Shown here in pieces: positions 1 to 12,000 of a stretch of DNA of 64,000 nt. This DNA is from JBBRSD01 sp038245725. GTDB taxonomy: Bacteria > Actinomycetota > Coriobacteriia > Anaerosomatales > JAAXUF01. Below the pieces are notes generated by a model. It made no database searches, was not told where the DNA came from, and saw nothing but the letters and a program-made list of their open reading frames with translations. A program made the translations under genes and the position numbers. The DNA is taken from the NCBI GenBank assembly GCA_038245725.1, contig JBBRSD010000001.1:1-64000 (forward strand), in the 5' to 3' direction. Position 1 is the stretch's first letter, and each line of letters starts with the position of its first letter.

Positions 1-1
1 C

Positions 2-3000
2 ATCGGCCTTGTCGGCACGTCGCCATCCGTCTCCGGCGTCAAGGTCGACAACGTCGCGCCCACGATGTCCTCGGCGAGTTCGGTCGACTCCACACACGTC
101 GACGTCGTGTGGTCCGAAGCGCTGCAGTCCGGCTCGATCTCGGCATCGGACTTCACGATTCCGGGGCTGACCGTGAGTGCGGCGACGCTTCAGCCCGACA
201 ACCTCACCGTGCGGCTGACGACTTCGGTGCAAACCACCAGCACCGCCTACGCCGTGCAGTGCGCGATCGGCAACGTGTCTGACCTCGCCGGCAACGTCAA
301 CACGGCGACCAACGCCGGTTTCACGGGCTTTTCTCCGGCGGTCGACAGCGTTGCGCCGAGCCGGCCGGCCTCGCTCACCTCCGCCTCGGGGGCGACATCC
401 CCGACGGTCGCTGTGCTCACGTGGCCCGCGTCGACCGACAACGTCGGGGTCGCCGGCTATCACGTCTGGCGATCGATCTCGAGCACCGGCAGCTTCGAGT
501 CCATCGGGATCACCTCGGCGCTCACGTTCAACGACGTGACTGGCGTTCCCGGTCAGGCCTACTACTACGAGGTCTCCGCTTTCGACGCCGCGGGGAACGA
601 ATCCGCGCAGTCGGCACCGACCTCGGCGGTCCGCTCGTCGTGGACGACCGATCCGCACGGCGGCTACCAGATCGGCGGCTCAAAGGACATCTGCCGGTGG
701 TGCCACGTGCCGCACGTCGCCGCCGCCGCCAGCATCCTGCGATTCACCGGCGCCGTGAACAGCGGCCAGTCGGGTGTTTGCTACACCTGCCACGCCGGCA
801 CGGGCCTGGCAGCAAACATCCAGACGGGCCCCGCCGACTCGTTCGGCCTCGCCAGCGGCCATTCGCTGGAACAGACGGCCATCTCGGCCGCCGACCTGAC
901 CAACACCTGCTCGAGCTGCCACGCGATCCATATCGATCGCGCGACGCACCCCAAGCTGCCCGGGTCGACCGTCAACAGCGTCACGGTCAGTGCGGCCGAC
1001 AACACGTGGTGCGAGGCGTGCCACAACAGCTCGAGCGACTGGTACAAGGGGAGCTACCCAGCGGCGTCGTCTCCGACGCGGGACGCGTCAGGCTACCCGG
1101 TTCTCGGCACGTTCCCCGGCTCCACGGTCTACAACGACGCGTCGAAGAACGCGCACGCAAGCATCCCCGCGTCCCCGACTGCGGGTCGCACCCGGGGGAG
1201 CTGTCTGGACTGCCATGCGGCTCACCGCGGCTCGAACAAATACGACGGCCTCAGCCTCACCTTCCGGCCGACCACCTCGAGCACGCTGGCAAGCGACCAG
1301 GCGGACGGAACGTTCGCTGCGTCGTGCTTCGACTGCCATGGCGGAGCCAAGCCGAGCGAGCTGACCACCCTGCCGATCAACATCAAGCAGTTCACCGTCG
1401 CGGCTGCACCGAACGCGGGACATCGCATCGAGACCTCGAACGGGGTGCTGCCGGTCGGCGCGCCGCTTCCGTGTTACGACTGCCATAACCCGCATGGCTC
1501 CTCTCGGGGCAACAGCTCGATGATCAGCGACGAACTCGGCCAGAACCTCTCAACGAGCTCGGACTCCAGCGTCCGCCACTTCTGCCTGTCGTGCCACGTC
1601 ACGAGTGCGGGCGATGGATGGGATAGCGTTTCGAGTGCGTATGCGGCCGTGTCGAGCTCTCCGACCGTGGAAGGACTCCATCGCAACGGTAGCGACGGCT
1701 CGCGCCTGAAGCTCCCTGCGCGTTTCGGGCATGGCACCGGCGATACGACCTCCTGTGAGGTCTGCCACGGCTCGTCGTACAGCGCCGGAGGAAACAACGT
1801 CCACAACCCGATCGGTGCCGGCGGAGAATCGACGGGTGGAGTGAGCTGCTTCAACTGCCACTCCTTCCAAGGCATGCAGTCCTCGACCTCATATCACCAC
1901 GTGATCACGACCGACACCGCCAGTGCCTACCCGCTCGTCTCCGATCCCGCCGCGCTCACGGGAACCGATGGCCAGAGGAGCTGCCTGGCGTGTCACGCGG
2001 ACCACAACTTCTTCTCGCCGTCGGTCAACACGAATCCCTCACACACCGGGGGCAGGGCGCAGAACTTGCGCGCCGATGCGTCGGTTCTGCCGACGATCAC
2101 CGATGGCGCGACCTACCTCGCGACCGACTTCGACCCCGCGCAGCCCAACGGCGGCCTGTGCACGAGCTGCCACCGCGTGCAGATGACCAAGGCCACCACC
2201 GGACTCAAGGCTGACGATCAGTCCAAGACGGTGGTCATCTCCCCAACAGACTTCGCCGGCTCCGCACACGGGTTCTACGCGAATGGGACGGTCGATTTCC
2301 CTCAGCGGTTCTCATCTGACTCGAGCAAGTTCACGGCTGTGTGTACCGTGTGCCACAACGACAACATGACCAAGAGCTTCCAAGCGACTCCGGCCGTCGG
2401 TCTGCACGACTCGTCGATCAAGGACCTCCAGGCGACAGCAAACGAGTCCATCCCGGTCGATCCGCAAGAGGCGGAGTGCTATCTGTGTCATAGCCGCCCC
2501 AGTGACTCGCCGCCCAACAACCCCAATGGCGGTGCTGGCGGCGGTCAGGACGTATACGGCACCAACGGCCTGCTCTTCTTCGGGTTCGACTTCAACGTCA
2601 AGGGAAGCTTCACGGCGACAGGGATCGTCTCGAGCCATCCGGTCGCGGGAGATGGCATCACAGCCGGTCGGGTCGAGTGCACGAACTGCCACAACGTGCA
2701 CACGCTCCAGACGAGCGTATTCGTGACCGATCAGACTGTCGTGCAAAACCCGGACAACACTGCGGACTCATCAACCGTCTACTACTACGAGGGTTACGCC
2801 CCGATGAGCGCGGGCGAGCGCCGCAGCAACCGGCTCTTCTGCCTTACCTGTCACGATGGCAGTGCGCCGATCGCGGTCAACGGCACCAGCACCTACGTGC
2901 CCTATAGCGTCTACGTTCCGAGCACGGCCGAGCTCAACCCGAACCCGAGCGATCGCCCCGACAAGTCGCGGTACGTGGCTCGCAGCCACTTCAACAACGT

Positions 3001-6000
3001 CGCTGGCGACACGAGTCCGACCGCGCTCACCATCGACCGCACCTGCGGCGACTGCCACGACAAGCACGGGTCGAGCCTCCCCGCACTTCTCGGCATCCCG
3101 GCGAACTCCGACGAGATCACTGGAACACGCGGCATCATCGACCCGGCCGGTGGCGTCCAGAATCCGATCACCGGCAACAACAGGACCGTGTGCTACGCGT
3201 GCCACAGCACGGCGACGCCGAATGCTGATTCCCCCAGCCTGACGGCGAGCGGCTATCCCATGGAAGGCACGTGGCCGGGTCAGGCGACGTACGACACCGC
3301 GTTCAATCGCACCACGCACGCGGGTTCGATGCACTCGGACTCGGCGTCGCAGACGGTCTGGCCCGGGCGCTCATACGCGAGCGGCGACTGCCAGAACTGC
3401 CACGACGTGCACGGCACGGCGAACTCCTACGACGAGCTGCGTTCCGAGAATGCGGTCGGCACCGAGGGCCTCTACGCTTACGGCCCGAGCAACTTCACAT
3501 TCTGCCTGAGCTGCCACAAAACCAGCGGCTCCTCGGTGAGCAGCATCGCGAGCTTCTACCCCACGGCCGTGGGCGGCAGCGCCGTCCAGACGGCGACCAC
3601 CCGCTTCGGCCACAGGACCGAGACGACCGGCACGATTCCGGCCGGCTCGGCGCTTCCGTGCTACGACTGTCACAACCCGCACGGCTCGGCGACGGGCTAC
3701 GGTCTCAGCGTGACGACGCAGCTGAGCTCGAACACGACTGCGGTGATCGGTGACGCGGCCGGTGAGCTCAACGTCTCGCCGACCGCCAGCGGCACCGACA
3801 TCCGCCACTTCTGCCTGAGCTGCCACACGACCGACGACGCGACCGGCTACGGCTGGAACGGCTCGGTCATGGCCACAGTGGGAGCCGGCGCCAAGATCGA
3901 GGGACTTCGCCGAGACGGTGCGGACGGCTCGAAGATGAAGCTTCCGACACAGACCGGCCATGCGCTGGGCGATGCGAACAACTGCGAAGGGTGCCATGGC
4001 AGCAGCTATGGTTCCGGCGGCAACAACGTCCACAACCCGACGATACCGGTTGGAGGTCCGCCTCCCGGAGGGCTGCCGTGCTACAGCTGCCACAGCGAGT
4101 ACCAGCCATACATGGAAGACGGCACCGGAACCGTCGTCGGTTCGAGCCGCACGCTCGTCTACCACCACGTACTGGGTGGCAACTGGGATGGCGGCAGCTA
4201 CAAGGACGGCGACACGCCTCCGGCTGGCGGCTCATACGACTCCACCTCAAAGGCCGACGTCTTCTGCGTGTCGTGCCACGGGGATCACGACACGTTTAAC
4301 GCGAACAAGGGCGCGAACCTGCGCAGCCAGTTCGCATCGGCGTCCGCCCCGACGACGAACACGGACTTCTCGGCGGCGCTGCCTTCAGGCGGCATCTGCA
4401 CGAGCTGTCACGCGACCACGATCGCCAAGGACGTCGCCAACCAGGCGTCGTCGGTGAGCTCGACGAGCAGCGATGCGACGACTCGCACGCCGGTGATCGA
4501 TTCCGCCACGTATCCCGCGTCGGCCCACAGCTTCAATGCGACGTCGGCCTTCGCCACCAGCGTCTTCAAAGGCAACTGCTCCAAGTGCCACAACGACGAC
4601 AACATCGGTGGCTACAAGACGAATCAGACCAGCGCCGTCAAGTTCGGCCCGCACTTCTCGTCCGCGCGGCGACTGCTGACTTCACTCGGCGTTCCGAACG
4701 CGGACCCCGTCAGCGAGAACCTGTGCTACGAGTGCCACATCACGGCAAACGAGAATGGGGACTCCAAGACCATCCCGGGCTACGACTGGTACGGGGTCGC
4801 CACGATGACGCCGCTGTCTGAGAAGGTGTGGGACGAGTTCAACACGGGAGGCTCGAGCCATCCCATCCAGAGCTTCGGCGGCAACCAGCTTGCGTGCGCG
4901 AACTGCCACAACTCACACGTGGTGTCCTCCACGAACAAGGTATCGAACCCCGACAACACGTACCAGCTGGGTCCGTACTCCACCGTCGCCGAGCAGGCGG
5001 CCCTCTGCCTGCGCTGCCACGACAGCTCGCGGCCGGTCGCGCAGTCCAACGACACCACGTTCGTGCCGCAGACCGTTCTTGCCAACGCCGCGGACACCAC
5101 GCTCATCGACAAGAAGCGCAACGCGAATCGAGGCCACTGGAGCGTGAGCGGCTCGATCGGCTCCGGTGAAGTCGTCGGGTGCGAGGCCTGCCACGATAAC
5201 CACGGCTCGAACGCTCCGAAGCTCCTCGGTGGTTACCAGGCGTCCGACGGGTCGAGTCGCATCAGCGGCCAGCTCATCACCGCCAACGACAACACGGTCT
5301 GCTTCGCGTGCCACACCGGCTCCACGGCGGGCTTCCCCGCGGGGGAGACGCAGCGCGAGTCCGGCACCGGCTACCTCGCTGACGGCACGTGGCCCGGCCA
5401 GGCGGCCTACGACACCGCCTACGTCAGCGGTACGCACACGGGCAACGGCCACCTTGGCGCGGTGCTCCCCGGCAAGACCTATGCGGCCGGTGACTGCAAG
5501 AACTGCCACGACGCGCACGGGACCGCGAACACCTACGACGAGCTGCGCACCGAGAATGCTTTGGGTACCGAAGGCGCCTACTCCTACAGCAGCGCGAGCG
5601 CATCACTGTGCTTCAACTGCCATGGCTCCTCGGCCGGGAGTGCCGGTTACGCTTCGACGAACATCATGCGCTACTACCCGGCCTCTGCCGGCGGCACGAG
5701 TTCCGACGCGAACGCGGGCCACCAGATCAAGACGAGCGTGGCCGGTGCAACGCTCTCCGTCGGTCAGGCCCTGCCGTGCTACGACTGCCACAACCCGCAC
5801 GGCGCAAGCGGCCAGTACTCGTTGCAGGTGCGCGACATCGGTGACGGGGCAGGGGAGCTCGATCTGTCCACAGACACCGGCGTGCGGAAGTTCTGCTTCA
5901 CGTGCCACTCGACGTATGACACGATTGCCGGCTGGAACGGCAGTGCGTACGCTGCTGTCGGCACCACGACCGTCGAGGGCATCCGGCGCGACGGCTCGGG

Positions 6001-9000
6001 CGGCTCGCTACTCCACCTGCCGAACAAGGTGGGCCACCAGAACTCCGACATCCAGTCCTGCTTCCAGTGCCATTTGAACGACGCGAACAACAACCCGCAC
6101 GACCCGGCGTCCGGCGTGTCGCTGGGCGGCAACGCGTGCTACGGCTGTCATAGCGAGTACAAGCCGTACATGGAAGACAGCGGTGGCGCCTCGACGGGCG
6201 CGTCGAACACGACTGTCTATCACCACATCCTCGGTGGGGGTGCGGGTGAAGGCGATATCGCGCCGAAGGCGGGCGCCTATCAGACCTCGACAACGAGCGT
6301 GTACTGCACGAGCTGCCATACCGATCACAACTACTTCAACCCGTCGGCGTCCGGGAACCTGCGCTCAGACATCACGAACGCATCGGGCGCGGCGACCGCA
6401 TCGGCCGACTATTCGACAGCGACGAACGCCGGCGTGTGCACGAGTTGTCACGCGACGAGCGTGGCAAAGGGTTCGGACCAGAAGTCCGATACCACGACCG
6501 CGACGCAGAAAGTCGTGGCCGGCTCCGGCGCCAACCAGTTCGGCGCCTCGGCTCATAGCTACATCGCGACCTCGTCCTTCGGCGACACCTCGGTCTTCGG
6601 CGCGAACTGCTCGAAGTGCCACAACGACGAGAACAACCCGGCGTACAAGACCCTGCAGACGTCGGCTAACAAGTTCGGCACGCACTGGTCGTCGGAGCGC
6701 CGGATCGTCTCGGCGCTGGGCGGAACGCTGACCGATCCGCTTGACCAGACGAGCTGCTACGGCTGCCACGCGGGCGGCGCTGCGGGCAACGACTCCTACG
6801 GCGTCCAGTCGATGTCGCTTGCCTCGCGCACGACGAAGAACCAGTTCCAGCTGGCCTACACGCACCCGGTCACCGCATCGGGCGGCAACTCGGTCGAGTG
6901 CGTGAACTGCCACAACCCGCACGTCGTCACCAAGACGACCGGCAAGGTCACCGACCCGGCGAACACCTACAACACGATCGCGTACGCCACCGAGTCCGAG
7001 AAGGCCGCCTTCTGCCTGAAGTGCCACTCCGGCGCGTCCTCACTGCCGGCGTACACGATGAACACGGGCACGTCGGTGCCCGCCACGGTGAGCATCGCCA
7101 CGGCCGATCAGGCCAAGGAGAACAAGGCGACGAACGCCGCCGGCGGACACTGGTCGGCCAACGGAGCGATCTCGGCGGGCGAAGTCGTGTCGTGCTCGGT
7201 GTGCCACGATAATCACGGCTCGAGCTACACGAAGATCCTCGGCGCGTACGACCCGGCGACCGGAACGAACAAGATCAACGGCGCCGCCATCACCGGCAAC
7301 GACAACTCGGTGTGTGCAGCGTGCCACACGTCTACAAGCACCAACTTCGGAGCGAGCTCGCGCGACGCGAGCGGGTACCCGATCGATGGCACGTGGCCGG
7401 GTTCCGCCGTGTACAACACCGCCTTCGTCCCGAGCACGGAGTCCGGCAACATGCACAACACCACGGGCACGGTGCTCCCGGGCTCCGTCTACACCGGAGG
7501 CGACTGCAAGAACTGCCACGACGTTCACGGTACCGCGAACACACGTGACGAGCTGAGGACAGAGAACAAGTTCGGACAGGTGGGAATCTACGACTTCTCG
7601 ACGAGCAACTTCGGCTTCTGCTTCAACTGTCACGGCACTGATAACCCGGCCGCGTTCAACATCAAGACGTACTATCCCGGTTCTGTGGGCGGCTCGTCGG
7701 GCGGCAGCGGCCACGAGATCAAGCACTCCGGAGGAAACCTCCCCGTGGGCGGCGTCGTGCCTTGCTACGACTGTCACAACCCGCACGGCTCGGCGGGCTC
7801 TGCCCGTGGTTTGACGGTCACCGCGCAACTCTCCTCAAGTGTGACGACGCTCGTTGGCGACGTCGTCGGCGAGATCAAGATGAGCTCGGCCGAGGAGACC
7901 GCCGACCCCAACAACATCCGCAAGTTCTGCTTCATCTGCCACACGACGAACGACACGGGTAAGGGCTGGAACGGCTCGGCGCTCGTGGTGATCGGGGCCG
8001 GTGCCAAGGTCGAGGGGCTCGACCGCACGACGACCTCGACAGCGTCGATGCGTCTGCCCGATCTCGCGCTCGCCGGACACAAGGAAGCCGATACAACCTC
8101 GAACTGCTACGGGTGCCACGGTAACGACTACGTCTCACTGTCAGGCAACAACATTCACAACCCGAGCTGCGGCGTTTCGAACGGCGGCAAGAACTGTTAC
8201 ACATGCCACGCCGGCTACCAGCCATACATGGAAGACGGCACCGGCACCGTCACCGGTGCGAACCGCTCGAGCGTCTACCACCACGTGCTGGGTGGCACGC
8301 CGACCTCGACGTATTTCGACGGCGACACGGCGTTTAACGCGACAAGCTACCCCACGTCGACGAGCGCCGTGTTCTGCCTCAGCTGCCACGCCGACCACGG
8401 TACCTTCGCGTTGGGTTCCAGGTCCGGCAACCTGCGCGGGAACGTCACGACCTCGACTGCGACGACCGCTTCGACCGACTACTCGACCACCACCAACTCG
8501 GGTGTGTGCACGGGTTGTCACCAGACGGCTGTGGCCAAGCTGTCAGGCACCGACCAGAAGTCGGACGGCACGACCGTGACCGCCCGAATCACGCCGGGCG
8601 CGGGCGCCGGTCAGTTCGGCGGGTCGGCCCACAGCTACGCCGCGACGTCGAGTTTCGATGACAACAGCGTCTTCAACGCGAACTGCTCGAAGTGCCACAA
8701 CGACGAGAACAACCCGTCGTACAAGGACTTCCAGACCACGCCCGACACTCCGATCAACCGGAGGTTCGGCACGCACTGGTCGGCGGAGCGCAGGATCCTG
8801 TCCTCGCTCGGCCTCGGGCTCGTGGACCCGCTCTCCGAGAACGCATGCTTCAACTGTCACCAGGGAGCGACCGTCGGCAAGGACTACTACAACGTCCAGC
8901 CGATGACCCAGCTCGCGCGGTCGACGTACAATGAGTTCAACGGCGCCTCGATCGTCTCGTCGCACCCGGTGGCTGCGTGGGGCGGCAACTTGGTCGAGTG

Positions 9001-12000
9001 CGTGAACTGCCACAACCCGCACGTCGCCAGTGCCACCACGAAGACCGTCGATCCCGCCAACACATACAACCAGTACTCGTATGACACGACATCGTCCCAG
9101 TCCACGTTCTGCCTGAAGTGCCACTCCGGTTCGGCATCGTTGCCGACGTACGTGTCCAACAACACCACTTCGGTGCCGTCGACCGTCACGATCGCCGCGT
9201 CGGACCAGACTCTGATGAACGAGTCGACGTACGGGGCGCGTGGCCACTGGTCTACGAGCGGATCGATCGCATCCACCGAAACCATCCCGTGCGGCACGTG
9301 CCACGACAACCACGGCTCGGTCTTCCCCGACCTGCTGGGCACCTACAACGCCGCGATCGCCAGTAACACGATCAACGGCCAGGCGCTCACCGGCGACGAC
9401 AACTCGGTCTGCATCGCGTGCCACACCGCCGCGAGCACCAGCTATCCGGGCACGTCACGCGACGCGAGCGGCTACCCGAGCGACGGCACGTGGTCGGGCT
9501 ACGCGACCTACAGCGGCGCGACCGGCATCCACAAGGGCGCGACGGTCAAGTGGCCGGGGACCACCTATGCCGGCGGCGACTGCAAGAACTGCCACGACCC
9601 CCACGGCTCGGTGAACAAGTACGACGAACTCGTGAGCGCCGACACGTCGCAGTCCTACTCGGCGACGACGCTTGTTCTGTGCCTGAACTGCCACGACGCT
9701 TCCGGGCCGTCGAGCTTCAACATCCAGCAGTACTATCCGACCACGGCGGGCGGCCTGGCGGTCCAGAGCGCCTCGACGTCGTTCGGCCACGAGATTGAGG
9801 CCTCGGGCACTCTGCCCGCCGGATCCGGTCTGCCATGCTACGACTGCCACGATCCGCACGGCTCTGGTGAGTCGACGTACGGACTGCAGATCGTCACCCA
9901 GACGAGTGCCGCGACGACAATCGTCGTGGGCGCCGCCGCGGGGCAGCTCAACATTAGTACCGCCACGGGCTACCGCCAGTTCTGCCTGAGCTGCCACACG
10001 ACCAACGACACGACGAAGGGCTGGAACGGTTCGGCGTACGTGGCGATCACGGCCGGAGCGCTCGTCGAAGGCGTCGACCGCACCGTCTACGACACCGTCA
10101 ATAAGCGAGGGCTGCACCTGCCCGCCGTCGCCGGCCACAACGAAGCCGATGCGAATGCGTGCTCGGACTGCCACGGCAGGGACTACTCCGGGGCGACCAC
10201 CAACAACGCGCACAATCCCGGGGCCGGTGGCAGCAGCGGTGGCGTGGACTGCCTGAACTGCCACGGCTCCACCTCGCCCTCGCGACTCGACAAGATGACC
10301 ACTGACACGGCCACCTACCATCACGTTCTCGACGCGGCGTCACCCGGCCTGGCGCCGAATGCAGCGAGCACGTACCCCACCTCGACGTCGGCGATGGCGT
10401 GCGTGAGTTGCCACGCCGATCACAACTACTTCAACGGATACAAGGCCGGGAACCTGCGCGCCAATGTCGCGTCGAACTCGGCGTCGACCGCCACGAACAC
10501 CGACTTCATCAACAGCGCTTCGAGCAACTACGGCCTCTGCGTGTCGTGCCACTCGGTCGCACAGACCAAGAGCACATCGCAGGCGCCGCTCACGTACGCG
10601 TCGACTCAGACGCCGGTCATCGATGGTTCGGCGTACGGCGCGTCGAAGCACAGCTATGCGGTGACGTCGACCTACGGCGATGCGAGCATCTTCAAAGCGA
10701 ACTGCTCCAAGTGCCACGACGACGAACAAGACGCGCTTAAGACGTATCAGACAAGCACATACAAGTTCGGCACGCACTACTCGGCGGAGAGCCGTCTCGT
10801 GCGGGCTCTCGGCGCCACCGTGACCGCGTCACCTTCCGTGTCCTCCGAGGAGAACCTCTGCTTCAAGTGCCACGCCGGTGCTACGAACGGTGCGGGCGGC
10901 ACCGGCAAGGACGGCTACTCCGTGCAGTCGATGAGCGCCAAGTCGCAGAGCATCAAGTACGACGTCGAGAAGACCTACGCGCACCATGTCGAGAACTTCA
11001 CCGGGAGGCACAAGACCGACGAGTACAACAGTGCTCCGACGACAGTTGCTCCGGCGGACGCGACCGGCTGGTGGGGAACGAACAACGCGAACCGGCACGT
11101 CGATTGTTCGGACTGCCATAATCCCCACGCTGCACAAGCCGCGTCGAATCCTGCTTCCGTGACCGCTCGCCCGACGGCGAACGCCGTTACGATCTCGCCG
11201 ACCAACGTGGGCGTCTGGGGCGTCACCATCAGTGGCGCGAGTTCGACGAACGGCACGTGGACCGCCGTGGGCACCAACGGCACCCCGACTCAGCCGACCT
11301 ACACGAAGGTTCCCAGCGCCAGCTATGAGTGGCAGCTCTGCATGAAATGCCACACTCGCTACGCGTTCGGGTCGCAGACGCCTACGCCTGCCCTCGAAGG
11401 CGTGAACAACGCCGGAGTCGCCGACTACGAGTCGGATGTGGGCAAGGACTTCAGCACCACCAACTACGCCTTCCATCCGGTCTTCGCACGCGGTCTGAAC
11501 CAGCCGGCAACGGGGCTGAACGCCAACTGGACCGGACAGGCCTACGATCGCTACCCGAATCCGGGCGGGCTTTCCAACGCCTTCACCAACGGCTGGCAGT
11601 CCACGAGCCTGATGGGCTGCAGCGACTGTCATGGCTCCGATTCCTCAAGCGGCCCGAGCGGCCCTCACGGCTCTACAAGGAACGGGCTCCTGGACAGCGC
11701 TGATCCCTACGTCGGGGTCACCATCGGGGCCGCGAGTGGCACGTGGACGTCGCTGAACAGTGGCATAAGCGCCACAAACGGTGCAGCGATCTTCTGCCTG
11801 AACTGCCACCGCTCCGATGTGTATGGCAACGGGAATGCCGGTGGTGCTGCGAACACGGCTCTGTCGCGCTTCAATCATGCAGCTGACCAGTCACGCACGG
11901 GTATCTACACAGGAGGCCAGAGCGGATACAACCTGAAGAATACGACCATCTCCTGCTACCACTGCCACGGTGCACGAAAGACCGACGACTACACCACCAA

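Noticed and set aside
1472..9835. CRISPR-like or mobile repeat array
   Set aside because: The periodicity is protein-coding, 2.0-2.2 kb long and diverged, and is explained by haem modules.
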